NCBI RefSeq assembly: GCF_041395345.1
Contig: NZ_JAWLAR010000004.1
Coordinates: 124,001-188,000, forward strand
From: Dokdonella sp041395345
Lineage (GTDB): Bacteria > Pseudomonadota > Gammaproteobacteria > Xanthomonadales > Rhodanobacteraceae
Length of the DNA stretch: 64,000 bases
Direction: 5' to 3'
Part shown: positions 47,629 through 56,426 of the stretch, one piece after another
Numbering within the stretch: position 1 is the stretch's first letter
Layout of the letters: every line of letters starts with the position of its first letter
Position numbers and translations under genes: made by a program
The notes under the pieces: generated by a model
Told to the model about the DNA's origin: nothing
Databases searched by the model: none
The model's input: only the letters and a program-made list of their open reading frames with translations

Positions 47629-49175
47629 GGAACCTGCCTCGTTGCCCTTCCCGACCATTCGAGCAGACGCATCAGCGCCTTTGGACGTCCACGCGCATAG
47701 CGTTGCACCAGCTGCTGCAGATGCTCGGTATCGGCGCTGCTCCAGCAGCGCAGCAACAGGGTCAGAAAGGCATAACACACGGCAACCACGATAGCGCCGA
47801 TCACCAGGGTCGGCAGCGATGGCCAATGGCCACGCAATGGCAGGGCAGCAAGAGCGGCCAGGGCGGCTGCCAGGCTGATGCGCAGCAGGCGCGCCCAGTC
47901 CGGATGCAGGCCGATGGCGCGCAGGGCGAGCGTCATGACCGCCGCTGCGTTGACGATGGCGACGACCAGGTAGGCCAGCATGGCACCGTGCAGCCCATAG
48001 GCCCGGATCAGCACGACATCGAGCAGGATCTTCAACAAGCCGCATCCCACCACCATGACCAGGATGGTCAGCTGGCGATCAGCACTGACCAGCAGGCTTG
48101 AGCCTCCCTGGGTTACCGTGGCCAGCGAACAGGCAAACAGGCACACCGCGAATACCGGCGCTGCTTCAGCGTACTGGGCGCCATACAGGAGCGCGATAAT
48201 CGGTGCGCTGAATACGGCACCAAAGGCAACCAGGGGAGCTGCGAGCAGGGCCAGGTAGGAAGTCGAGCCGACAAAGCGCTGGCCTGCAACATCCCTGCCC
48301 TGGCTCAGGGCGTTCGCCATCATCGGCAGCATCAGCGCACCGACGACGCCTGGCACCAGCATCGCCGCACCCACGGCAAGCTGGTAGGCCACCTTGAACA
48401 TGCCGGCGGCATCCGAGGTACCGAACATGTTGAGGAAAAAGACTTCGACTTCGCTGGCGGCCAGGAATCCGACGGTGACAGTGACCGCGACCAGGCGCAT
48501 GTGCCGGCGCACCCTGCGCAACAGCGGATCAGGCAGAACGGTGTCCTTGCCAGGTGGCGGAATCATGCGTGAAGTGAGCGCCTGCGAGACGCCATAGAAC
48601 AGGGCGCTGGAAATCAGGAAGACGGCCAGCAGCGCCTCCACCTCGGCATCCACCCACCAGGCAAACACGACCATGCCGAGGTTGATTGGCGTTGCAATGC
48701 TGGCCACGATCGCGGTTGCTCGAAAGTCCTCGAAGCCCTTGGCAATGCCGACATTGAACATGTATTGCGCGCGCAGGCTGACGGCGATGACAAGAAAGCC
48801 GAAAATCATCAGGTGATTGAAACCGGGCGTTATCCGATTTCCGGCGAAAAAAAGCAGCAGCCCGCCGATCACCAGCACCGCAAGCAGGAACCAGCGCTGG
48901 GCGCGACGCAGATAGGCGATTGCGATGGCGATCTGGTCCTCGCGGCCGGCGCCACGCAGTTCGGCAACGAACTTGATCACGGCACTCGCCGTTCCCGAGT
49001 TGGTCATCGCAACGCCCATGGCGACCATCCATATCACCGCGCTGTAGGCACCAAAATCCTCGGGGCCGAGGTGCCGGGCGATAAAGATCGAAGTGAGCAT
49101 GCCGAGCAGGTACTCGGTATAGATGCCGACACTTGAAAACAGCGTATTGCGGATGGCCTTCTTGCGGACGTTCAC
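47625..49175 (-). CDS. Oligosaccharide flippase (Wzx-like, MOP superfamily)
   Basis: 516 residues, about 14 membrane helices. Begins RKKAIRNTLFSSVGIYTEYLLGMLTSIFIARHLGPEDFGAYSAV, the standard polysaccharide_synt N-terminus, and has AQYMFNVGIAKGFEDF, LALLAAPLVAFGAVFSAPIIALLYG typical of the family. It would flip the lipid-linked repeat unit to the periplasm. Start GTG 49175 is fixed by the GTGA overlap with the polymerase gene; a long upstream frame is just read-through of that gene's other frame. Confidence 0.92.
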   Translation of the reverse strand: MNVRKKAIRNTLFSSVGIYTEYLLGMLTSIFIARHLGPEDFGAYSAVIWMVAMGVAMTNSGTASAVIKFVAELRGAGREDQIAIAIAYLRRAQRWFLLAVLVIGGLLLFFAGNRITPGFNHLMIFGFLVIAVSLRAQYMFNVGIAKGFEDFRATAIVASIATPINLGMVVFAWWVDAEVEALLAVFLISSALFYGVSQALTSRMIPPPGKDTVLPDPLLRRVRRHMRLVAVTVTVGFLAASEVEVFFLNMFGTSDAAGMFKVAYQLAVGAAMLVPGVVGALMLPMMANALSQGRDVAGQRFVGSTSYLALLAAPLVAFGAVFSAPIIALLYGAQYAEAAPVFAVCLFACSLATVTQGGSSLLVSADRQLTILVMVVGCGLLKILLDVVLIRAYGLHGAMLAYLVVAIVNAAAVMTLALRAIGLHPDWARLLRISLAAALAALAALPLRGHWPSLPTLVIGAIVVAVCYAFLTLLLRCWSSADTEHLQQLVQRYARGRPKALMRLLEWSGRATRQVP

Positions 49176-50443
49176 ATGGTCACCAGCAGGATCTTCACGA
49201 TCACATAGAGTCCAAACGTGGAGGCGGCGGCAATCAGGGGCCAGCGCACGATATCCCGCGCGAGATCGAATCGTGGCAATCCCGGGTAGCGTCGGCAGGC
49301 GCCCGTGTAGTAGCCAAGCACGAGGGCGGCAAGCAGGTAGAGCAGGATGACATAGCTTCGACTCAGAAAGAATGCCGCCGAATAGAATCCGACCTGCGAA
49401 AGCAGCAGGGTGGTTGCCAGGGAACGCTCGGCCTTCCAGTCGGCCCTGGCCGCTGCGTCGTCGAGTTCGGGCTGGTATCTGATCACCGCCATCATCATCC
49501 TGAACCCGTAGATGACGAAGGCCAGCCAGATGGTGAAACCGATGATCCCGGTTTCCGCCAGTACCAGGACGAACGAGTTGTGTGCGGTGAGGTTGGCATT
49601 GTTGTCGGCGAACAAGCCCGGGCCCACGCCAAACAACGGATTGGCCAGAAACATTTCCAGCCCGGCGTACCAGGCGTCGATGCGCCCCGCGGCGGAAGAT
49701 TCGCTGGCATCGATGTCGGCCATTCGCGATGGCAGCATCAGCAAGACCCCGAGCATGCCGGCACCCAGCATTCCCGCCATGACCAGCCCGCGGCGCTGCC
49801 AGAACCAGACCGCGGCGATGGCGACAATCGCAACCAGCGCACCGCGCGATGCGGTCAGGTAGATGGCGTAGACAAGCACGCCCGCCATCGCCCACCAGAA
49901 CAGTCGACGCAGGCCGAGCAAACCCCCGCGGCTGGCCAGGAAAAGCGCCATCGGCAAGGTAATGATGAAGAGCAGGCCAAGGTCGTTCGGGTCGTTGAAG
50001 ATGCCCAGGTACTGGATTCGCGTCTCCTGCGACAGGCCGACTCCGGTCCAGCCAATCCCGTGTTCGATCTGGTCGATGCCATGCAGCGCGAGGATCACGC
50101 CGCTCAGCACGAATACGAACAGGGTCTTTCTGACCCGCTCCAGATCCACGGCGGCATGCGCAAGCACGGTAAATGCCAGCACGGTAGGGCCAAAACTCTC
50201 GAGCTGAACCAGCGCGCCGCCAAACCAGCCATTGACGATGTGCGACAGCATCAGGACGACCAGAAACAATCCCAGCAGCACGTAGTGCGGGGGCGAAAGG
50301 TTCTTGTCGCGTGAAGGCAGCCAGAACAGGACCGCGATCAGCAGCACGATCGGCAGCATCGGGATGCCGGAGTCGGCCAGCGCCGGATAATCCTGCGGGC
50401 GCACCAATACGAGAATGAGGTAGAGCAGGATGAAGAAGAACAT
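49172..50443 (-). CDS. O-antigen ligase/polymerase family protein (Wzy-like)
   Basis: 423 residues with about ten to twelve membrane helices. The Wzy_C-type core is present: YLTASRGALVAIVAIAAVWF, then a large periplasmic loop with RIDAWYAGLEMFLANPLFGVGPGLFADNNANLTAHNSFVLVLAETG. Likely polymerises repeat units in the periplasm. ATG 50443 overlaps an upstream small frame (TGATG) and its end overlaps the Wzx start. Confidence 0.88.
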   Translation of the reverse strand: MFFFILLYLILVLVRPQDYPALADSGIPMLPIVLLIAVLFWLPSRDKNLSPPHYVLLGLFLVVLMLSHIVNGWFGGALVQLESFGPTVLAFTVLAHAAVDLERVRKTLFVFVLSGVILALHGIDQIEHGIGWTGVGLSQETRIQYLGIFNDPNDLGLLFIITLPMALFLASRGGLLGLRRLFWWAMAGVLVYAIYLTASRGALVAIVAIAAVWFWQRRGLVMAGMLGAGMLGVLLMLPSRMADIDASESSAAGRIDAWYAGLEMFLANPLFGVGPGLFADNNANLTAHNSFVLVLAETGIIGFTIWLAFVIYGFRMMMAVIRYQPELDDAAARADWKAERSLATTLLLSQVGFYSAAFFLSRSYVILLYLLAALVLGYYTGACRRYPGLPRFDLARDIVRWPLIAAASTFGLYVIVKILLVTM

Positions 50444-50598
50444 CAGGCTGGCCCGGCCCCTTGCGGAATGCGCGCGATCGCCGGGCAGGACATCGATCCC
50501 GCGAGAGTTTTCTCGATCGGGCTCATGCCGGGCACACTTGCCGTGAAGGCGAAGTGGATATTCTTTCCAGGCGAGATGCGAGGGCGCGTGTCATTCAT
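50443..50598 (-). CDS. Possible small protein upstream of the polymerase gene
   Basis: A 51-codon frame (MNDTRPRISPGKNIHFAFTA...) ending TGATG, overlapping the polymerase ATG, and lying in the 178-base gap after the deacetylase. About three quarters of third codon positions are G or C, similar to real genes here. No ribosome site, domain, signal or homology is recognised. It could equally be a leader frame or chance. Confidence 0.28.
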   Translation of the reverse strand: MNDTRPRISPGKNIHFAFTASVPGMSPIEKTLAGSMSCPAIARIPQGAGPA

Positions 50599-50621
50599 GA
50601 ACCATTCGAGCTGGAAGGGGC

Positions 50622-51710
50622 TCAACCAATGCGTCGCCGTGAAGGATAGGTGAAAGCTTCGGGAATCCCGAGCAGGGAGGCAAACCATGCCTGATCCATG
50701 TGACGCTCGATAGGCAAGCGACGCAGTTCGAATTCAGGCTGGCGGGGTACGGGGCTTGTTCCGGCGACGTAGCTGCAGCCGAGCCTGAATCCCGATTCGC
50801 GCGCGGCCTCGATGACCGCCTCGTCGTAGGCATCCTGGCCACCCACCGGATAGGAAATCACCTCGACATCCCGTTCGAGTTCGCGATCCAGTGCCGCCTT
50901 GGAGCCGGCTACTTCGGCATGCATCGCCAATGACGGCAATTTCGCCAGCATGTTGTGCCAGATGCCATGCGAGCCGATTTCCATGCCAGCCGCCTGCATC
51001 TCGCGCAGTTCATCCCAACTCATGGGCCTGCAATCGGGATGACCCGGCGCGCGTGGCATCGCCCATTCGCGCTCAAGTCGTTCGATGACCGTCGATTGCG
51101 CGTCCGCGTCCAGCCATTTCATGCGATCCAGCAGGCGTGCTGCGACACTGCGTCGCTGTCGGCGGCTGTCCGGCAAGACTTCGTCAATCTGCAATTCCTC
51201 GATGCGAAGGCGCGTGGCACCGGTCCGCAAGAGCATGTGCACGAGCCAGTCGTAGGCAAACACCCGAGCGCTGTCGATATGCCCGGTCGATACGAAGAAC
51301 GTGGCCGGAACACCCAGCTCGCGAAGGATTGGAAACGCGATTCGGTAGTTGTCGTCGTAGCCGTCATCAAAGGTGACGATGACCGGCCTGGGCGGCAGGG
51401 AGCGGCCCTGCTCCCAGGCCTCGATGACATCGCGGAACCGGATCGGCGAGTAGTGCCGCCTGATCCACTCCATTTGCTCGCGAAACTGCCGTGCGGAGGC
51501 GCTGACCAGGTCGAGATCGAATTCGAATGCATCTTCGTCATCGATGTTCAGCACGCGATGATAGGCGAGGATGCGCAGATCGCGGCGCAGGGCCGATCGC
51601 AGCAGGGCTGCCAGACTGACCAACCGCGTCCGCCAGAGCACTGCGGCCATGAAGTGTCGCCGGCTGCGCGGTGTCGCCGATGCCGATTCTGCCTGGCTCA
51701 TCGCCGACAT
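50622..51710 (-). CDS. Polysaccharide deacetylase family protein
   Basis: 362 residues. RILAYHRVL near 47, then motif 1 VIVTFDDGYDDNYRIAFPIL (near 110), motif 2 EIGSHGIWHNMLAKL (His-x4-His), and SYPVGGQDAYDEAVIEAA (motif 3). The FDDGYDDN form places it with the polysaccharide deacetylases of EPS and exosortase loci. No clear signal peptide. First gene of the minus-strand block that continues to the polymerase, flippase, ligase and GT4. Start ATG 51710 or 51701. Confidence 0.88.
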   Translation of the reverse strand: MSAMSQAESASATPRSRRHFMAAVLWRTRLVSLAALLRSALRRDLRILAYHRVLNIDDEDAFEFDLDLVSASARQFREQMEWIRRHYSPIRFRDVIEAWEQGRSLPPRPVIVTFDDGYDDNYRIAFPILRELGVPATFFVSTGHIDSARVFAYDWLVHMLLRTGATRLRIEELQIDEVLPDSRRQRRSVAARLLDRMKWLDADAQSTVIERLEREWAMPRAPGHPDCRPMSWDELREMQAAGMEIGSHGIWHNMLAKLPSLAMHAEVAGSKAALDRELERDVEVISYPVGGQDAYDEAVIEAARESGFRLGCSYVAGTSPVPRQPEFELRRLPIERHMDQAWFASLLGIPEAFTYPSRRRIG

Positions 51711-51812
51711 GCCTGTCCCCCTCCCTGTCCGATAATCGGGTGTGCCCGCTGGGCGCGCGCGTCAGCGCCAACTTCCGCGGCGCGGTAAGATTGTATGTGC
51801 AAGGGGGCAGGA

Positions 51813-52502
51813 ATGGCAGGCAACACCGATTTCATAGCGCTTTACCAGGAGCTCGAGGTCAGCGCCGGCTGCACGCTGGAGGAGTTCAAGCACGCCTACA
51901 GAAAGCGGGTTGGCGCCCTGCATCCCGATCGGGAAGGCAGCCACGCCCGGGCACCGCAGGATCTGCAGCGCCTCAATGCGCTCTACGCTTCGGCGATGGA
52001 ATTCCATCGCCGCCACGGGCGCCTGCCCGGAGCGGCACAGCTGGGACCGATCAGCGGCACCCCAGGCCCGATGCCGACGCAGCAGGCAGCACAGCAGGTA
52101 CACATGCAGGAGCCTGCCGAGTCGCGTGGAAACTCCCGCATCGTTCTGGCGTTTGTCGTGCTGGTCGTGATCGGGCTCTGGATCGGCGCGAACTTCGCCC
52201 CGGCCGAAGATCCGGATCCTGCGGCCAGCCTGCCTGCTGCGGAAGGCCCGCAACAGTCGAAGCCGGGCCCGCCGGTGGTCAGCATCATCGATCTTGGCGT
52301 CACTGCCCAGCAGGTGCGTGATATCCAGGGCGAACCGGTGTCCGGATGGGAGCAACGCTGGGAATACGGTCCGTCCTGGGTGGCCTTCCGCTGCGGCGTC
52401 GTCATTGACTGGTACAGCTCGACCCTGCGCCCCCTGAAAGTTGCCAGCGAGCATCCTCCCGCGAAAGCCAATTGGTCGCCGCCGCGCAACTGCAAGGAAT
52501 GA
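51813..52502 (+). CDS. Membrane-anchored J-domain (DnaJ-like) protein
   Basis: 229 residues. Residues 5-68 form a J domain (FIALYQELEVSAGCTLEEFKHAYRKRVGALHPDREG) with the HPD tripeptide at 37-39. A Gln/Pro linker follows, then one membrane helix IVLAFVVLVVIGLWIGANFA (about 110-129), then a periplasmic part (VVSIIDLGVTAQQVRDIQGEP..., WEQRWEYGPSWVAF) that resembles small domains binding outside the membrane. It could recruit DnaK to the inner face. ATG 51813 follows GGGGGCAGGA. Its stop overlaps the methyltransferase start (ATGA). Its role in the polysaccharide locus is unknown. Confidence 0.78.
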   Translation: MAGNTDFIALYQELEVSAGCTLEEFKHAYRKRVGALHPDREGSHARAPQDLQRLNALYASAMEFHRRHGRLPGAAQLGPISGTPGPMPTQQAAQQVHMQEPAESRGNSRIVLAFVVLVVIGLWIGANFAPAEDPDPAASLPAAEGPQQSKPGPPVVSIIDLGVTAQQVRDIQGEPVSGWEQRWEYGPSWVAFRCGVVIDWYSSTLRPLKVASEHPPAKANWSPPRNCKE

Positions 52503-53122
52503 CAGAGTCCATGCTGAACAAGGCCAGAGCCCTGCTGCAAAAGGTCAAACGACGCTCGTGGATGAAATATGCGCTGCGTGGGGTCGGCCCGAATGACAAC
52601 CATCAACGCCTCGACCTGGCCTATTCGATTTCCGATCCATGGAACATGGATTCGCCCGCCGAGATTTCGCGTTTCGAAGGCACCAATCGCATCATCGAAC
52701 GCGAGTTCGGCTCGTTCGACACCCTGCTTGAACTGGGTTGCGGCGAAGGCCACCAGACCCGCCACCTGGCCAGGCTGGCGAACCGGACATACGGCCTGGA
52801 TGTCAGCGAGAAGGCGATCGAGCGCGCCCGCCAGCGACTGCCCGATGCGAAGTTTGCAGCGACAGACATCTTTGGCCAGCCCTGGTCCGGCGAGGTCGAT
52901 CGCTTCGACCTCGTCACCGCCTGTGAAGTGCTCTATTACATGAGCGACGTCGAGCGCACGCTGGGACGCATGTCCGAACTGGGCCGCAACTGCCTGGTCA
53001 CGATCTTTGCACCGGCGGCACGGCGCGTGGGTCCGCACTTGGACCGCATTCCCGGGCTGAAAAAGGACTGGATCTGGTTCGGCGGCACGGTCTGGCTGGT
53101 CTGCTGGTGGCGCAATGAGTGA
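52499..53122 (+). CDS. SAM-dependent methyltransferase (NodS-like)
   Basis: 207 residues. Class I methyltransferase: motif I LLELGCGEGHQTRHLA (near 77), acidic loop GLDVSEKAIERARQRL, AATDIFGQPW, and DLVTACEVLYYMSD. The pattern (small, EVLYY) fits nodulation protein S-like N- or O-methyltransferases acting on sugars. Start ATG 52499 overlaps the J-domain gene stop; ATG 52511 is an alternative. Ends within the start of the next gene (8-base overlap), so three genes are coupled. Confidence 0.87.
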   Translation: MTESMLNKARALLQKVKRRSWMKYALRGVGPNDNHQRLDLAYSISDPWNMDSPAEISRFEGTNRIIEREFGSFDTLLELGCGEGHQTRHLARLANRTYGLDVSEKAIERARQRLPDAKFAATDIFGQPWSGEVDRFDLVTACEVLYYMSDVERTLGRMSELGRNCLVTIFAPAARRVGPHLDRIPGLKKDWIWFGGTVWLVCWWRNE

Positions 53123-54296
53123 TGTCGCTGACCCGTTCGACGGACGCGGCATCCTCTATTTCGGAAACGACTGGCACTCGGAGAATCGCACCAGCAGCCA
53201 TCACGTCGCCCTGCGTCTGGCCGAACGGACCCCGCTGCTGTATGTGAGCTCGCCCGGCATGCGCGCGCCGACCGCCAGCGGCCGCGACCTCAGCCGCATG
53301 CTGAGAAAGCTGCTGGCGACGCTGAGGCCGCCGACCCGGATCGAAGGCAATCTCTGGCACTGCACGGTGCCGCAGCTGCCATTCCGGCGCCTCCCCGGCG
53401 TGGACGGCCTGAACCGCTGGTTCGGGCGCTGGGCAGTGCGCAGGGCGGCGCGCAAGGCCGGTATCCGACGCTGTCTCTCCTGGTTTGTCGTGCCGCATCC
53501 GGGTTTTCTCGCCGGCCGCCTCGGCGAGGATTTCTGTGTCTACTACTGCATCGACGACTACGCCGCCCATCCCGGCGTCGATACCGAACTGATCGGTCGC
53601 CGAGACCAGGCGCTCAGCCGCCGCGCCGACCTGCTGTTCGTGGCCCCGCCGGCCCTGGTCGAGGCCAAGAAGGCGCTGAACCCGAATACCGTTTTTTCTC
53701 CGCACGGCGTCGACCTCGAACTGTTCGCGCGCGCCGCCGAGGCGACAACAGCGATCGCGCCCGGAGCCGCCGGTCTGGCGCATCCGGTGATCGGTTATTT
53801 CGGCTCCTTGCATGCATGGATCGATTTCGAACTGATCGCCTGGCTCGCAGGCCAGCGCCCGCAATGGTCGTTCCTGCTGGTCGGACATGCGGCGGTCGAT
53901 ACCGACGCGCTGCAGGGCTTGCCCAATCTGCATCTGACCGGCGCACAGCCGTACCGGGACCTGCCGAACTGGGCTAAAGCCTTCGATGCGGCGATCATTC
54001 CGTACCGGCTCAACCGTCAGGTGGCCAACGCCAATCCGCTCAAGCTGCGAGAATACCTGGCGACAGGCAAGCCGGTCGTCAGTGTGCGCAACGCCGAGAT
54101 CGAGAAATTTTCCGATGTGGTGCGCATTGCCGAGGACCGGGATTCATTCCTCGCTGCCCTTGATGTTGCGGTACTCGACCAGTCTGCGGACGCCAGCGCC
54201 CGGCGCATGGCCGCGGTCGCCGACCAGTCCTGGGATCGCCGTGTCGAGGAAGTCGTCGCTCGAGTGGCGCACGACCTTGCCCGAAAAGCTCAATAA
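53115..54296 (+). CDS. Glycosyltransferase (GT-B)
   Basis: 393 residues. N-terminal part GILYFGNDWHSENRTSSHHVALRLAERTPLLYVSSPGMRAP, YYCIDDYAAHPGVD, then GT1-type C-terminal domain IGYFGSLHAWIDFELI, FLLVGHAAV, LPNLHLTGAQPYRDLPNWAKAFDAAIIPYRLN, and NPLKLREYLATGKPVVSV. It resembles glycosyltransferases of exosortase-associated EPS loci (TIGR03087-like, from memory). Starts 8 bases inside the methyltransferase gene. Confidence 0.85.
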   Translation: MSDVADPFDGRGILYFGNDWHSENRTSSHHVALRLAERTPLLYVSSPGMRAPTASGRDLSRMLRKLLATLRPPTRIEGNLWHCTVPQLPFRRLPGVDGLNRWFGRWAVRRAARKAGIRRCLSWFVVPHPGFLAGRLGEDFCVYYCIDDYAAHPGVDTELIGRRDQALSRRADLLFVAPPALVEAKKALNPNTVFSPHGVDLELFARAAEATTAIAPGAAGLAHPVIGYFGSLHAWIDFELIAWLAGQRPQWSFLLVGHAAVDTDALQGLPNLHLTGAQPYRDLPNWAKAFDAAIIPYRLNRQVANANPLKLREYLATGKPVVSVRNAEIEKFSDVVRIAEDRDSFLAALDVAVLDQSADASARRMAAVADQSWDRRVEEVVARVAHDLARKAQ

Positions 54297-54317
54297 CGAA
54301 GTTCAGGGGTTTGTTTC

Positions 54318-56387
54318 ATGAATGCAGAACGTCCTGCAATGTTGCGTGTCGCAGTTGTCGGCGCAGGTTACGTTGCCAACCATCATCTGGCCGCACTGAA
54401 GCGACTGGATTTCGTCGAACTGGTGGCTATCTGCGATACCCAGCGCGAGGCGGCCGAGGCATTGGCAGCGCGCTATGGCATCGGCCTGGTCGTCACCCGC
54501 ATCGACGATCTCGCGGCGGCGCGTCCGCAGATCGTGCATGTGCTGACTCCGCCGGCGTCGCATGCCGCATTGGCGATCAAGGCGCTGGACATGGGTTGCG
54601 GCGTGCTTGTCGAAAAGCCGATGGCCGATACAGTGGCCGAATGCGAAGCCATGATCGAGAAGGCGCAAGCCAAGGGTCTGATTCTCGGCGTCAATCATTC
54701 CGATCTGCTTGATCCGGTCGTGATGAAGGCCCTGCAAGCGGTACGTGCCGGTCGCATCGGCGAAATCGTTTCGGTCGACATCCTGCGCAGTTCCGAATAC
54801 CCCGCCTATGCCGGCGGTCCGCTGCCGGCCCAGGTCGCCCAGGGCTCCTATCCGTTCCGTGATCTCGGTGTCCATGGGCTCTACACGCTCGAAGCCTTTC
54901 TCGGACCGCTGTCCGACTTGCGCGTCGAGTTTCAGGGCAGCGGCCGTGACCCCAACCTGCGCTTCGACGAATGGCAGGCCACGGCGAGCGGGGAAAAAGG
55001 GCGCGGGCGCTTGCTGCTGTCGTGGAATGCCCGTCCGATGGAAAGCCGCGTCGTCGTGCGCGGTACGCACGGCATCATCGAAGTGGATCGTTTCCTGCAG
55101 ATCGTGCGCATCCATCGCGTGCTGCCGGGCCCCAAGTTCATCGGTATCGTCCTGAATACGTTCCTCAGCGCGATAGCCGATACCGTTCGCGTGCCGTGGA
55201 ATGTCCTGCGTTTCGCCACCGGCATGCTCAAGCCTTCACCCGGCATCCAGAAGGGTGCCGCCGATTTCGCCATCGCGGCGCGCGACAACGGCAAACCTCC
55301 GTTTGACGGCGCCGCTGCCCTGCGCACGATCTCCCTGCTCGAACCGGCCTGCGCCGAGCCGGACCGACTCAGGCGCGAGGAAATCGAAGCGCGCTATTCG
55401 AACCTGGCGCCAGCCGATGTGCTGGTGACCGGTGCCGCGGGCTTTCTCGGCCGTGCCCTGGTCCAGGCATTGCGCAAGCGCGGCCAGAGCGTGCGTGTGC
55501 TGGTGCGCAAGCCGGTTGCCGCCTATGCCGATGATCCGGGCATTCAGGTCGTCATCGGAGACCTCGGTGACCCACGCAGTGTCGATCACGCCGTGGCCGG
55601 AGCCGGCATCGTTTATCACGTCGGTGCCGCCATGCGCGGCAGCGCTCGCGACTTCGAGGCCGGCACGGTCTGGGGCACGCGCAACGTGGTTGATGCCTGC
55701 AGGAAACATGGCAACCAGCGTCTGGTCTACGTCAGCTCGATGAGCGTGCTCGACCATGCCGGTCGCGATCCGGCTGTGGCCCTCACCGAAACTTCCGACT
55801 ACGAGCCTCACCCGCAGTGGCGCGGTGCCTATACGCAGACGAAACTGACGGCCGAGCAGACCGTGCTCGACGCGATTCGGCATGACCGACTGCCAGCCGT
55901 CATTCTGCGGCCCGGCCAGATCTTCGGTCCCGGCGCCGAAAAGGTCACGCCGAACGCCGTGATCGGCCTGGCCGGTCGCTGGGTTGCGGTGGGCGACGGC
56001 GGCGTGACCTTGCCGCTGGTTTACGTCGATGATGTCATCGATGCCCTGTTGCTGGCGGCAGAAACGCCCGAGGCTGCCGGCAAGCTCTTCAATATCGTTG
56101 ATTCGGCCGTGATCACCCAGCAGGAGTACCTGGCCCGCGCCAAGCGCAAGCTGGGCGAGGAGTTGCGTATCGTGCGCGTACCCGCGGCGATGTTCATGGC
56201 CCTTGCTTTCGGCGTCGAGCTGCTCGGCAAGATGTTGCGTCGGGACGTACCGCTGACCCGTTACCGGGTCCGCTCGTTGCGGCCGCTGGCGAACTTCGAC
56301 TTGCGTGCCGCCAACGACGTGCTCGGCTGGAAGCCGCGCATCGGCGCCAAACGCGGGCTGGATCTCACCTTTGGAAAATCAGGCTGA
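54318..56387 (+). CDS. Fusion of a Gfo/Idh/MocA oxidoreductase and an NAD-dependent epimerase
   Basis: One open frame of 689 residues. Residues 8-345: Gfo/Idh/MocA family, with NAD site VAVVGAGYVANHHLAAL, LTPPASHAALAIKAL, EKP motif VLVEKPMADTVAECEAMI (near 95-110), GVNHSDLLDPVV and DLGVHGLYTLEAFLG. Residues about 367-689: extended SDR epimerase, VLVTGAAGFLGRALVQALRKRG, VYVSSMSVLDH, catalytic YTQTK (near 504), LRPGQIFGPG and PLVYVDDVIDALLLA. Each half is complete, so this looks like a genuine fusion, not a frame error. It might oxidise and epimerise or reduce the same nucleotide sugar. Substrate unknown. Confidence 0.87.
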   Translation: MNAERPAMLRVAVVGAGYVANHHLAALKRLDFVELVAICDTQREAAEALAARYGIGLVVTRIDDLAAARPQIVHVLTPPASHAALAIKALDMGCGVLVEKPMADTVAECEAMIEKAQAKGLILGVNHSDLLDPVVMKALQAVRAGRIGEIVSVDILRSSEYPAYAGGPLPAQVAQGSYPFRDLGVHGLYTLEAFLGPLSDLRVEFQGSGRDPNLRFDEWQATASGEKGRGRLLLSWNARPMESRVVVRGTHGIIEVDRFLQIVRIHRVLPGPKFIGIVLNTFLSAIADTVRVPWNVLRFATGMLKPSPGIQKGAADFAIAARDNGKPPFDGAAALRTISLLEPACAEPDRLRREEIEARYSNLAPADVLVTGAAGFLGRALVQALRKRGQSVRVLVRKPVAAYADDPGIQVVIGDLGDPRSVDHAVAGAGIVYHVGAAMRGSARDFEAGTVWGTRNVVDACRKHGNQRLVYVSSMSVLDHAGRDPAVALTETSDYEPHPQWRGAYTQTKLTAEQTVLDAIRHDRLPAVILRPGQIFGPGAEKVTPNAVIGLAGRWVAVGDGGVTLPLVYVDDVIDALLLAAETPEAAGKLFNIVDSAVITQQEYLARAKRKLGEELRIVRVPAAMFMALAFGVELLGKMLRRDVPLTRYRVRSLRPLANFDLRAANDVLGWKPRIGAKRGLDLTFGKSG

Positions 56388-56426
56388 GTTCCCTGGCGCG
56401 CAACCGGTAGCGTCGCGCCACGCGGA

